Of a DNA stretch of 64,000 bases, positions 53,190 to 61,393 are shown piece by piece (within the stretch, counting starts at the first letter, position 1; each line of letters begins with the position of its first letter). The stretch is from Rhizobium redzepovicii (lineage in GTDB: Bacteria; Pseudomonadota; Alphaproteobacteria; Rhizobiales; Rhizobiaceae): contig NZ_JAILYH010000021.1 in assembly GCF_019793435.1 (NCBI RefSeq), positions 50,245 to 114,244 of the forward strand, given 5' to 3'. Below the pieces are notes generated by a model. That model searched no databases. It saw only the letters and a program-made list of their open reading frames with translations, and had not been told where the DNA came from. A program made the position numbers and the translations under genes.

Positions 53190-54389
53190 CTACCGCGGCT
53201 GGCGTCGGTCTTTCCAAACGCTCACCAGCCGCGACAGCGCCAGCATCAGCCCGCCGGCGATCAGGCCCCAGAAAGCGCCGGAAATGCCGCCGAAGGAAAC
53301 GCCTGAGGCGGTGACGAGGAAGGTGATCGCCGCCGCCTCGCGCGACTCCGGCGCCTGGAAGGCCGACATCGCCGAGGAGGAGAAAGCCCCGACCAGCGCC
53401 AGCCCGGCCACCGCCTCGATCAGGATCGGAGGCGCAAGCGCGACGAAAGCCGTCACCGCGCCGGCAAGCAGCCCGAGGATGACATACCCGACGCCGGCGG
53501 TCAGCGACGCCCAATAGCGCCGCTTCGGATCCGCGTGGGCATCCTGTCCGGCGCACATTGCCGCCGTGATCGCCGCCAGATTGACGGCGTGGCCGCCGAA
53601 CGGCGCCGACAGCAGCGAGAAAAAGCCGGTGACGGCAAAGAGCGGACCGGCCTTCGGATCGTAGTGGTTGACCTTCAAGACGGCGATACCCGGAATGTTC
53701 TGCGAGGCCATGGTGACGATGAACAGCGGCAGCGCGATCGAAACAAGGCCGGCGAGACTGAACACCGGCCGGACGATTTCAGCCGCCGGCACCAGCGATT
53801 GTTCGAGCGAACTGAGAGAGCCGTCCGGAATATCGACGCCGAAGGTGAGCACCAGCACGAAGGCCGCGAGTGCCGCCGGCACCGCCCAGAGCCGTTTGAA
53901 GGCGCCTACGACGATCCAGGCGACGACGATCGGCAGGCCGAGCACGGGATTGAAGCTGATCGCCTTCACCGGCGCGAAGCAGAGGCCGATCAGCACGCCG
54001 GAGAGCATCGCATTGGCAAGCGGCGCCGGAATGGCGGCGACCGCCCGGCCGAGCGGCTTGAACAGCCCGGCGACGACGATCAGCGCGCCGCATATCAGGA
54101 ATGCGCCGACCGCCGCATTGAAGCCGCCCTCAATCGGCCCGGTGCTTGCGAGCAGTGCGGCACCCGGCGTCGACCACGCGATGCTGATCGGCAACCGGGT
54201 CACCCCACTGAGCACGATCGCACAGATGCCCATGGAGATAGACAACGCCATCAGCCCCGAGGCCGCCTGCGCATCCGTGGCGCCGACCGCCTCGAGCCCG
54301 TGCAGCACGACGGCAAAGGAGCTGGCGGAGCCGACGAAGGCGGTCAGCAGCCCCATGAACAAGGCCTGGACGGAAAAATCTTTGAGCAT
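53190..54389 (-). CDS. Benzoate/H+ symporter BenE family
   Basis: 399 residues from the ATG at 54389 (MLKDFSVQALFMGLL); an ATG at 54419 is an alternative. About ten to twelve membrane helices. Family pattern: FVGSASSFAVVLHGLEAVGATDAQAASGL and APFGGHAVNLAAITAAMCAG. BenE imports benzoate with protons, but the true substrate is unknown here. Leftward; no catabolic genes are next to it. Confidence 0.9.
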   Translation of the reverse strand: MLKDFSVQALFMGLLTAFVGSASSFAVVLHGLEAVGATDAQAASGLMALSISMGICAIVLSGVTRLPISIAWSTPGAALLASTGPIEGGFNAAVGAFLICGALIVVAGLFKPLGRAVAAIPAPLANAMLSGVLIGLCFAPVKAISFNPVLGLPIVVAWIVVGAFKRLWAVPAALAAFVLVLTFGVDIPDGSLSSLEQSLVPAAEIVRPVFSLAGLVSIALPLFIVTMASQNIPGIAVLKVNHYDPKAGPLFAVTGFFSLLSAPFGGHAVNLAAITAAMCAGQDAHADPKRRYWASLTAGVGYVILGLLAGAVTAFVALAPPILIEAVAGLALVGAFSSSAMSAFQAPESREAAAITFLVTASGVSFGGISGAFWGLIAGGLMLALSRLVSVWKDRRQPR

Positions 54390-54497
54390 GGCGGAACTCG
54401 AACTGCGGGAATGACGCATGGAGCATGACGGTTGCCGCCCGCGCAAGTCCGAATTCAGCTCCTTCCGTTCAGCACCTGTGTCTTCCGGCAGAAACAA

Positions 54498-54531
54498 AAC
54501 GCCCTCGCCTGCTGCTGCAGGCGAGGGCGTT
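54498..54531 (-). terminator. Terminator of clpP
   Basis: Two perfect 15-nt arms (AACGCCCTCGCCTGC and complement) with a TGCT loop; read leftward it is followed by TTTTGTTT. It starts 23 bp after the clpP stop. Confidence 0.9.
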
Positions 54532-54553
54532 CAATAACACTACATGAGAAAAC

Positions 54554-55138
54554 TCAGATATCGGCCTGCGACGTCACGATCCGCGAGACGAGACCATAGT
54601 CCTTCGCCTCTTCGGCCGACAGCCAGTAATCGCGATCGGTATCCTTGGCGATCTTTTCGAGCGGCTGGCCGGTGGCTGCCGCCATGATCTTGTTCAGGCG
54701 CTCGTTCATCTTGATGATCTCCCGTGCCTGGATCTCGATGTCGGATGCCATGCCGCGCGTGCCGCCCGAGGGTTGGTGCAGCAGGAAGCGGGTGTTCGGC
54801 AGGCACAGGCGCTGCTCCTTCGGAGCGGCGACATATATCAGCGCGCCGGCGGAGGCGACCCAGCCCGTGCCGATCATCCAGACCTTCGGCTTGATGAACT
54901 TGATCATGTCATGAATGGAATCGCCGGATTCGACGTGACCGCCGGGCGAATTCACATAGATGCGGATGTCTTCGTCGCTGGCCGCGGCAAGCGCCACAAG
55001 CTGCGAGCAGACCTTCTGCGCCAATTCCTGATTGATCGGTCCGTAGATGAAGATCGAACGCGACTTGAAAAGATTCGCCTCCGTTTCCTTGCCGAGCGGC
55101 AGTTCCTTCGTCTTGTCGTCCTGGTCTTCGTCGTTCAT
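54554..55138 (-). CDS. clpP: ClpP-family serine protease subunit
   Basis: 194 residues from the ATG at 55138 (MNDEDQDDKT). The catalytic Ser is in GTGWVASAGALIY (where canonical ClpP has ASMGAFLL), the His in RFLLHQPSGG and the Asp in DTDRDYWLSAEEAKDYG, so the triad is complete. The divergent Ser region and N-terminal acidic leader mark it as a paralogue of the main ClpP; Rhizobiales carry several. It may form mixed tetradecamers with other ClpP subunits. Confidence 0.9.
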   Translation of the reverse strand: MNDEDQDDKTKELPLGKETEANLFKSRSIFIYGPINQELAQKVCSQLVALAAASDEDIRIYVNSPGGHVESGDSIHDMIKFIKPKVWMIGTGWVASAGALIYVAAPKEQRLCLPNTRFLLHQPSGGTRGMASDIEIQAREIIKMNERLNKIMAAATGQPLEKIAKDTDRDYWLSAEEAKDYGLVSRIVTSQADI

Positions 55139-55416
55139 TCGAACCTCTTGGAGATGAATTCGGCTTCCCCGCACATAGTGCGACTCAATGCCTAAAACAA
55201 TGTGGGAAAAACACAAGGCACCGAAGCGATGGAGATATCCTTAAGAAGCCGCGGGCCGTTCTGCAAGCCTTACTGAAATGTAACGGTGAAAGGCTTTGAA
55301 AAGCCTGAATCGGTTCCTACCTCAACCTCACGCAGCGATAGCTGCACCGAAAAACCATGGAGCGCTTTACGCGTCCGGTCGGATACGAGAGCGCTTCGGA
55401 CCAACAGGAGGCAGAC

Positions 55417-56193
55417 ATGTCACCCGAAGAACGCCAATTGCTGACCGCCCTCTTCGACCGTGTGCGCACAGCAGCGGCCCAGCCGCGCGACCGCGACGCC
55501 GAGGCCCTGATCGACCAGGCAACGCGCGAACAGCCCTCCGCCACCTATTATCTCGCCCAGGCCGTCATCGTTCAGGAAAAGGGACTGGAAGCGGCCGCCA
55601 ATCATATCAAGGAACTCGAAGAGCATGTCCGCCAGCTGGAAGCCGGCGCGAGTGAGCACCGCCAGGCCGAACAGGGCGGCGGCTTCCTGAGCTCGATCTT
55701 CGGCAACACCCAGACGCAGCAGCCGGCACCCGTCCCTTCCAATCACGGTCCCTGGGGTCAGCAGTCCCGCGCCTACGACGATTCCCGCGGCTGCGACCGC
55801 GATGGCCGCCAGCCGCAGCAGCAACAACCAACCGGCCCCTGGAGCCAGCAGGCCTATGCGCCGTCCGCCGGCGGCAGCTTCCTGCGCGGCGCGCTCGGCA
55901 CGGCAGCCGGCGTTGCCGGCGGCATGCTGCTTGCCAATTCGCTGAGCGGCATCTTCGGCAATCACATGTCCTCGCTCGGCTGGGGCTCGCCCTTCGGCGC
56001 CAACCCTTTCGGCAATGCCAGCGCGCCTACCGAGGAAACCGTCATCAACAATTATTATGGCAATGACGACACTGGCCAGGCGTCCGACAATGCGGCCGAT
56101 AATAACGACAACGACAATGTGCAGCAGGCCGATTATGACGACGGCGACGATTACAGCGATGACTCGTCTAGTGACGACGTTACGGATGTTTGA
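55417..56193 (+). CDS. DUF2076 protein with acidic C-terminus
   Basis: 258 residues from the ATG at 55417 (GGAGGCAG upstream). The first 100 match DUF2076 (SPEERQLLTALFDRVRTAAAQPRDRDAEALI and VQEKGLEAAANHIKELEEHVRQLE, a coiled coil). A Gln/Pro linker, a small hydrophobic Gly-rich part (GSFLRGALGTAAGVAGGMLLAN) and a long Asn/Asp-rich acidic tail (residues 215-258) follow. Possibly a periplasmic or membrane-associated protein; function unknown. Confidence 0.85.
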   Translation: MSPEERQLLTALFDRVRTAAAQPRDRDAEALIDQATREQPSATYYLAQAVIVQEKGLEAAANHIKELEEHVRQLEAGASEHRQAEQGGGFLSSIFGNTQTQQPAPVPSNHGPWGQQSRAYDDSRGCDRDGRQPQQQQPTGPWSQQAYAPSAGGSFLRGALGTAAGVAGGMLLANSLSGIFGNHMSSLGWGSPFGANPFGNASAPTEETVINNYYGNDDTGQASDNAADNNDNDNVQQADYDDGDDYSDDSSSDDVTDV

Positions 56194-56328
56194 GGTTCAA
56201 CCGACAAGGATGGGTGGCAATTGGTATTCGATTGCCGCACCGTATCCCGGCCCTTCGCTTGGGCTCAGGGCGTTCGCCGCTGCAATCGATTCACTGGATC
56301 GATTGCTCGGGCTGCGCCCGACCGCGGC

Positions 56329-56796
56329 TCACCCACGTCCGCGATAGGTGGCGACGCCCTGCTCCGGCAGCCACACACCTTCCGGCGGCTTGCCGGTCTG
56401 CCAGAAGACGTCGATCGGAATGCCGCCGCGCGGATACCAGTAGGCGCCGATCCTCAGCCACTTGGGATCAAGCAGCTCGACGATGCGCTTGGCGATGTAG
56501 ATCGAGCAATCCTCGTGGAAAGCGCCGTGATTGCGGAAGGAATGCAGGAAGAGCTTCAGCGACTTCGATTCCACCAGCCATTCGCCCGGAATGTAATCGA
56601 TGACGATATGGGCGAAATCCGGCTGTCCGGTCATCGGGCAGAGCGAAGTGAATTCCGGCGCGGTGAAGCGCACGACGTAATCGGTGCCGGCATGGTTGGA
56701 CGGCACTTTTTCAAGCACTGCCTGCTCCGGCGATTGTGCGGTTTCGGTTTGCTGGCCCAGCATCGAAAGGCTGGAAACATCGGTATTCGGCATCAT
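56329..56796 (-). CDS. queF: NADPH-dependent 7-cyano-7-deazaguanine reductase
   Basis: 155 residues, the short unimodular form. The catalytic Cys53 lies in FTSLCPMTGQPDF with the conserved Asp, followed by the QueF motif ESKSLKLFLHSFRNHGAFHED. It reduces preQ0 to preQ1 in queuosine biosynthesis. The start overlaps the stop of the CDF gene upstream (ATGATG), and AAGGAGG precedes it. Confidence 0.95.
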   Translation of the reverse strand: MMPNTDVSSLSMLGQQTETAQSPEQAVLEKVPSNHAGTDYVVRFTAPEFTSLCPMTGQPDFAHIVIDYIPGEWLVESKSLKLFLHSFRNHGAFHEDCSIYIAKRIVELLDPKWLRIGAYWYPRGGIPIDVFWQTGKPPEGVWLPEQGVATYRGRG

Positions 56797-57707
56797 GCCT
56801 CCTTGACGACTTTGACGCGGATTCCATGGGCCTTTTCGCCCTCCGGCTCCACGTGAATGGCTATTTTGGCGCCCTCGTGCACCGCACTGATGGCATCCTC
56901 AAGGCGGTCGCATATATCATGCGCCTGCCGCACCGACATAGTGCCGGGAACCACCATGTGAAAATCGATGAAGGTGACGGCGCCGGCCCGCCTGGTCTTC
57001 AGGTCGTGTACGCCGATCGAGCCTGACGCATGGGTGGCGATCGCCTGCTTGATCGCCTCCTCCTCGCGCGGCTCAACGGCCTGGTCCATCAGCCCTCCGA
57101 TCGATTGCGAGATCACCTTCCAGCCCTGGTAGATGATGTTGACGGCAACCAGAATGGCAAGCACCGGATCGAAGATCGCATAACCGGTCGCCAGCGCCAG
57201 CAGCAGGCCGGCGAGCACGCCGACGGAGGTCACCACATCCGACAAGATATGCTGCCCGTCCGCGGCAAGTGCGGCCGAGCGATGTTTGCGCCCGGTCCGG
57301 ATCAGCAGCCGCGCCCAGACCGCATTGATGACACCGGCCGCGAAATTGATCGCAAGCCCGAGCACCGGCGCATCGAGCATGCGGGGCTCGGCGAGGTAGC
57401 CGATCGCCTCGTTGACGATCAGGAGTGCGGCGACCACGATCAGTACGCCCTCGGTGACCGCCGACAGATATTCCGCCTTGTGATGGCCGAAGGGATGGTC
57501 GTGATCGGCCGGCTTCTGCGCATAGCGAATGACGAAAAAGGCGATGAAGGCGGCAACGACGTTGACCGTCGATTCGAGCCCGTCCGACAGCAGCGCCACC
57601 GATCCGGTGACCCACCAAGCCACCATCTTCAGGCCCATGACGCCGAGCGACAGCGGAATGCCCCACATCGCCAGCGTCCTAACCGTAAGATCGCCGTTGT
57701 CACTCAT
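56793..57707 (-). CDS. Cation diffusion facilitator (CDF) transporter
   Basis: 304 residues from the ATG at 57707 (AGGAGG upstream); 49 more residues of open frame are unsupported. Six membrane helices with metal motifs ALLSDGLESTVN, DHPFGHHKAEY and HILSDVVTS (HxxxD), then a C-terminal cytosolic dimer domain. Likely exports Zn2+, Fe2+ or Co2+ by proton antiport. The end overlaps queF by ATGA. Confidence 0.92.
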   Translation of the reverse strand: MSDNGDLTVRTLAMWGIPLSLGVMGLKMVAWWVTGSVALLSDGLESTVNVVAAFIAFFVIRYAQKPADHDHPFGHHKAEYLSAVTEGVLIVVAALLIVNEAIGYLAEPRMLDAPVLGLAINFAAGVINAVWARLLIRTGRKHRSAALAADGQHILSDVVTSVGVLAGLLLALATGYAIFDPVLAILVAVNIIYQGWKVISQSIGGLMDQAVEPREEEAIKQAIATHASGSIGVHDLKTRRAGAVTFIDFHMVVPGTMSVRQAHDICDRLEDAISAVHEGAKIAIHVEPEGEKAHGIRVKVVKEA

Positions 57708-57897
57708 ATCGTCCTCCTGCGGTTGCGAATGAATTGCAGGGTCCAAGCCATTGAAACGCAAAACCGCCCACGCGAATGTCGCGCAGGCGGCCCAGTTGAG
57801 GGTGATATGGGCGATGATGATGGATTTGTCAAAGGAGAATGCCACTCCGTTCACAGGCGTTGCCGCCCCTCGCCGGAAAGCTGCCTTGCGGCGCGAC

Positions 57898-58569
57898 TCA
57901 GCCGATCGGGTAGGAAAGGTCAGCCTGCGGCCAGCGCAGGAGAGCGGCCTGCCCTGCCGGCGTCAGCGCGTAGACGCCCTTTTCCTGGCGCTCGAACCAT
58001 CCATAGACGTTGTCGCGCAGGATCGGACCGGCCTTTGACGTCAGCGCCTTCATATCTCGAGGCCTTACGATTCCCCGATCGAGTGCCGAAGCGCAAAGCA
58101 GCGCCTGCTGACGGTAGGCGGTCATGATCGGCGCCCGCGAGCCGCCGCCAACGGCAGGATCGCCGCGGCGGCGCTGATGCTCCTTGACGAGGCGCGTGCG
58201 CCGCTTCGGATTGGTGCGCGGCATCGGCGAGACGGAACTGACGATGACGCTGACCTCACCGCCGTCGGAGACGCCGAGCATGCCGATGCCGAGCCGTCGA
58301 CAGAGGTCGCGGTAACGTTTATCGGCCTCCCGCCCACGCCCCTTGGCCGAAACGCGGGCCGCGATCCAGACTTCATCGCTGATGGCGGCGCGGTCGACTG
58401 CCTGGAGAAGCAGTTCGAGGTTGAAGGAAAGTTTCAGTTCGCAGACCACCACGACCGGCGGCTCGCCCTCGCTCAAGCCGACGAGATCGCATCCGGCGAC
58501 CTCGCCCTTCACGACATAACCGGCCGCTTCGAGGAAAGTTTTGACCGGCAGGTAGAGCGACGTTTCCAC
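57898..58569 (-). CDS. DUF2161 protein, putative PD-(D/E)xK phosphodiesterase
   Basis: 223 residues. The N-terminal fold contains GCDLVGLSEGEPPVVVVCELKLS, which gives the D...ExK pattern of the PD-(D/E)xK nuclease superfamily. The C-terminal half is a winged-helix-like part (RPRDMKALTSKAGPILRDNVYGW). Such proteins are widespread in Rhizobiales, and their substrate is not known. It overlaps nothing and is followed by a small conserved gene on the same strand. Confidence 0.82.
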   Translation of the reverse strand: METSLYLPVKTFLEAAGYVVKGEVAGCDLVGLSEGEPPVVVVCELKLSFNLELLLQAVDRAAISDEVWIAARVSAKGRGREADKRYRDLCRRLGIGMLGVSDGGEVSVIVSSVSPMPRTNPKRRTRLVKEHQRRRGDPAVGGGSRAPIMTAYRQQALLCASALDRGIVRPRDMKALTSKAGPILRDNVYGWFERQEKGVYALTPAGQAALLRWPQADLSYPIG

Positions 58570-58584
58570 AGCGAAAACGGCGAC

Positions 58585-58824
58585 TCAGGCGGCGTTGAGA
58601 TCAGCAATCTCGCCATATCGGGCGAGCAGTCGCGGTGAGGACATGTCGCCGGTTTCTTCGTCGACGATCACGGCATAGGCCGCCACGCCGACGAACCGCT
58701 CAGCCATCGCCGAGGCGATCTTTTCAGCGCTGACGGAGTTCGACGCCTGGCGCATTTCGCCGGGCACAAGATTGCCGCGGTTCTTGCGGTAAGGGAGCAC
58801 GATGAACTTTTCAGCATTGGCCAC
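58585..58824 (-). CDS. Small conserved protein of unknown function
   Basis: 79 residues. FIVLPYRKNRGNLVPGEMRQASNSVSAEKIA and YAVIVDEETGDMSSPRLLARYG are soluble alpha/beta segments. It sits 15 bp upstream of the DUF2161 gene on the same strand, so they are probably co-transcribed and may function together. Confidence 0.75.
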   Translation of the reverse strand: MANAEKFIVLPYRKNRGNLVPGEMRQASNSVSAEKIASAMAERFVGVAAYAVIVDEETGDMSSPRLLARYGEIADLNAA

Positions 58825-58895
58825 GGCGATAATTCCCGGTTAATCGTTCCTGAAATGTTCTGATTTGCACGATAAAGTCAACCGCTGAATGGCCG

Positions 58896-58925
58896 CCCGC
58901 CCTTCCCGTGACAAGGAAGGGCGGG
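58896..58925 (-). terminator. GC-rich hairpin after trpE(G)
   Basis: Two 11-nt perfect arms (CCCGCCCTTCC and complement) with an 8-nt loop start 11 bp after the trpE(G) stop. The T-run is poor, so termination may be weak or rho-assisted. Confidence 0.5.
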
Positions 58926-58936
58926 GCGGATAGCCA

Positions 58937-61126
58937 TCAAGCAGCCTTCGTCTTCGCCTTGCGGGCCAGATGCGCCACGACATTTTCGATCATCCGCATA
59001 CCGGCATCGCCGCCGAGCGTCATGATCGATTCCGGATGGAACTGCACTGCGGCGATCGGCTCCTTCTCATGTTCGATGCCCATGATCGTACCGTCTTCGC
59101 TTTCCGCCGTGATGATGAACTCGCGCGGCAGCGTCGAAGGATCGGCGAAGATCGAGTGATAACGGCCGACCGTCACTTCCTTCGACAGGCCGGAGAAGAC
59201 GATGCCCGGCTCCAGCACGCGGATGCGCGACGGCTTGCCGTGCATCGGCAGGGCCAGATGGCGCAGTTCCCCGCCATAGGCTTCGGCGAGCGCCTGCAGG
59301 CCGAGGCAGACGCCGAAGATCGGCAGGTTGCGCGCCCGCGCCTTCTTGATCGTCGCCTTGCAGTCGAAATCCTTGGGCGTTCCGGGTCCCGGCGACAGCA
59401 CGACGAGGTCAGGATTCAGCCGGTCGAAGATCTCGTCCGGCACCGGCGTGCGCACGGTCGAAACCGTCGCCCCGGTCTGGCGGAAATAATTGGCGAGCGT
59501 GTGAACGAAGCTGTCCTCATGATCGATCAACAGGATGCTGACACCCTTGCCGACGCTTGCGACGTCGCGCTGGATCTTGCCGGAATTGCCCGTTTTGGCA
59601 TCGCGGATGGCGGAAAGCATGGCGGAGGCCTTCAATTCTGTTTCGGCTTCTTCTTCCTCTGGAATGGAATCGTTGAGCAGCGTCGCGCCGGCGCGCACCT
59701 CGGCGATGCCGTCCTTGATGCGCACGGTGCGTAGCGTCAAACCGGTATTCATATCGCCGTTGAAGCCGACCATGCCGATCGCCCCACCATACCATGCGCG
59801 CGGGCTCTTTTCATGGCTCTCGATGAAGCGCATCGCCCAGAGCTTCGGCGCGCCAGTGACGGTGACGGCCCAGGCGTGGCTGAGGAAACCGTCGAAGGCA
59901 TCCATATCGTCGCGCAGCCGCCCTTCGATGTGGTCGACCGTATGGATCAGGCGCGAATACATCTCGATCTGCCGGCGGCCAATCACCTTGACCGAGCCGG
60001 GTTCGCAGACGCGGCTCTTGTCGTTGCGATCGACGTCGGAGCACATGGTCAGCTCGGATTCGTCCTTCTTGGAATTCAAAAGCTTCAGGATCTGCTCGCT
60101 GTCGGCGATCGGATCGTCGCCGCGTTTGATCGTGCCCGAAATCGGGCAGGTCTCGATGCGGCGGCCGGACACGCGCACGAACATTTCGGGCGATGCGCCG
60201 ACCAGATATTCCTGGCTGCCGAGATTGATGAAGAAGGAATAGGGCGACGGGTTGATCGCCTTCAGCCGCCTGGAAATGTCGGAAGGCTTGCTGTCGCAGC
60301 GCTCCATGAATTTCTGCCCCGGCACGACTTCGAAGAGGTCGCCCTTGCGGAAACTTTCCTTCGCCTTGGTGACGAGCTCGGCATATTCGCCCGGCCGGTG
60401 ATCGCTCTTCGGCGGAATGGCATCCGTGTGCTTGAAAGGCTCCGGCGCAATATCCTGCGCCTTGCCCTCGGTCGTCACGCCGCCCTTTTCGAAATCGTAA
60501 CGGTCGATCCAGGCCTTGGCGGCGTAATTGTCGACGACGAGGATCTCGTCGGGCAGGTAAAGCACCATGTCGCGCTGGTCGGAGGGCCGCGTCAACTTCA
60601 GATCGATTGCGTCGAACTGGAAGGCGATGTCGTAGCCGAAGGCGCCGTAGAGCCCGAGGCTCGCATCCGCGTGCGAATAGAAGAGGTCGGTAACGGCGCG
60701 CAGCACGGTGAAGACCGTCGGCATCTTCGAGCGCTCTTCCTCGGTGAACACCCGGTCCGGCGTCTTGACGGAAAGGTCGAGGCGCCGGGCGGAGGAAGCG
60801 CCGAGCACGAGGTCGGAGACCGTCTTCAGCCGCTCGGTCACGAAGCCGAGAAGCACCTCGCCGCGCTCGTTATAGGCCTCGATCCAGACATCGCGCCCGA
60901 AGGAGGAGATGCCGAGCGGCGGATCGACGACGGCGGTATCCCAGCGCGTATAACGGCCCGGATATTCGTAGTTCGACGAGAACACCGCACCGCGGCGCTC
61001 ATCGAGCTTGTCGATATAGGAAGAGACCGCGTCGCCGTAGGGGATCGCACGCCGCTGCCGCGTGACCGATATCCCGCCCTTGGTCTCGTAGATTTCCGCA
61101 CCATCATCCCGCAGGATCGTTACCAT
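58937..61126 (-). CDS. trpE(G): Fused anthranilate synthase TrpE(G)
   Basis: 729 residues. The TrpE part (1-515) contains INLGSQEYLVGASPEMFV and ESELTMCSDVDRNDKSRVCEPG; the glutaminase part (about 530-729) contains the Cys in FGVCLGLQALAEAYGG and the His-Pro-Glu of VQFHPES. The single-chain form is characteristic of Rhizobiales. It makes anthranilate from chorismate and glutamine. A WWW leader peptide and terminator precede it, so expression is controlled by tryptophan attenuation. Confidence 0.97.
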   Translation of the reverse strand: MVTILRDDGAEIYETKGGISVTRQRRAIPYGDAVSSYIDKLDERRGAVFSSNYEYPGRYTRWDTAVVDPPLGISSFGRDVWIEAYNERGEVLLGFVTERLKTVSDLVLGASSARRLDLSVKTPDRVFTEEERSKMPTVFTVLRAVTDLFYSHADASLGLYGAFGYDIAFQFDAIDLKLTRPSDQRDMVLYLPDEILVVDNYAAKAWIDRYDFEKGGVTTEGKAQDIAPEPFKHTDAIPPKSDHRPGEYAELVTKAKESFRKGDLFEVVPGQKFMERCDSKPSDISRRLKAINPSPYSFFINLGSQEYLVGASPEMFVRVSGRRIETCPISGTIKRGDDPIADSEQILKLLNSKKDESELTMCSDVDRNDKSRVCEPGSVKVIGRRQIEMYSRLIHTVDHIEGRLRDDMDAFDGFLSHAWAVTVTGAPKLWAMRFIESHEKSPRAWYGGAIGMVGFNGDMNTGLTLRTVRIKDGIAEVRAGATLLNDSIPEEEEAETELKASAMLSAIRDAKTGNSGKIQRDVASVGKGVSILLIDHEDSFVHTLANYFRQTGATVSTVRTPVPDEIFDRLNPDLVVLSPGPGTPKDFDCKATIKKARARNLPIFGVCLGLQALAEAYGGELRHLALPMHGKPSRIRVLEPGIVFSGLSKEVTVGRYHSIFADPSTLPREFIITAESEDGTIMGIEHEKEPIAAVQFHPESIMTLGGDAGMRMIENVVAHLARKAKTKAA

Positions 61127-61170
61127 TGTTCCACTCCGTTATCGGGGCCCGGACGACAGGCGGCGATAAA

Positions 61171-61200
61171 TAAAAAAGCCGCCTCGAAGTTTCGGGCGGC
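61171..61200 (-). terminator. trp attenuator terminator
   Basis: Read leftward: GCCGCC (61200-61195) and GGCGGC (61183-61178) with an intervening CGAAACTTCGA, followed by TTTTTTA. The upstream GGCGGC (61241-61236) can pair with GCCGCC (61200-61195) to form the antiterminator. Classic ribosome-dependent attenuation. Confidence 0.85.
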
Positions 61201-61241
61201 TCACTCGTCGTCGTCTTTGGACACGATTGGTCGAGGCCGCC

Positions 61242-61286
61242 TTAGCGAGCCCACCACCAAACAGCAATGTTCAAGGACTTGATCAT
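61242..61286 (-). CDS. trpL: trp leader peptide (trpL)
   Basis: 14 residues: MIKSLNIAVWWWAR, ATG at 61286 and TAA at 61242. Three consecutive TGG codons occupy 61251-61259. There is no ribosome binding site, and the -10 box ends 7 nt before the ATG, so it is a leaderless mRNA. It matches the S. meliloti peTrpL (WWWAR ending) with a different N-terminal half. In S. meliloti the attenuated transcript (rnTrpL) and peptide act in trans. Confidence 0.88.
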   Translation of the reverse strand: MIKSLNIAVWWWAR

Positions 61287-61293
61287 GGAAAAA

Positions 61294-61322
61294 TTGTTAG
61301 CCTGAGATCAGCCGCCGCGCAA
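61294..61322 (-). promoter_or_regulatory. Promoter of trpL-trpE(G)
   Basis: Read leftward: TTGCGC (61317-61322), 17-bp spacer, TAACAA (61294-61299), then 7 nt to the leader ATG. Confidence 0.7.
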
Positions 61323-61345
61323 GAGGCGATTGCGCGAATGAAAGA

Positions 61346-61363
61346 GGCGGCCCGAAAGCCGCC
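61346..61363 (-). terminator. Probable terminator of the heme receptor gene
   Basis: GGCGGC / GCCGCC with a 6-nt loop, read leftward, is followed by CTCTTTCATTC. It starts 31 bp after the receptor stop and just upstream of the trp promoter, insulating trpE(G). Confidence 0.65.
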
Positions 61364-61393
61364 CTCTCCCCAGCCTCGAAGGCGTATCGACAA

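Noticed and set aside
59813..61282. Rightward 489-codon open frame
   Set aside because: Antisense to trpE(G); low-complexity Asp/Arg/Gly composition.
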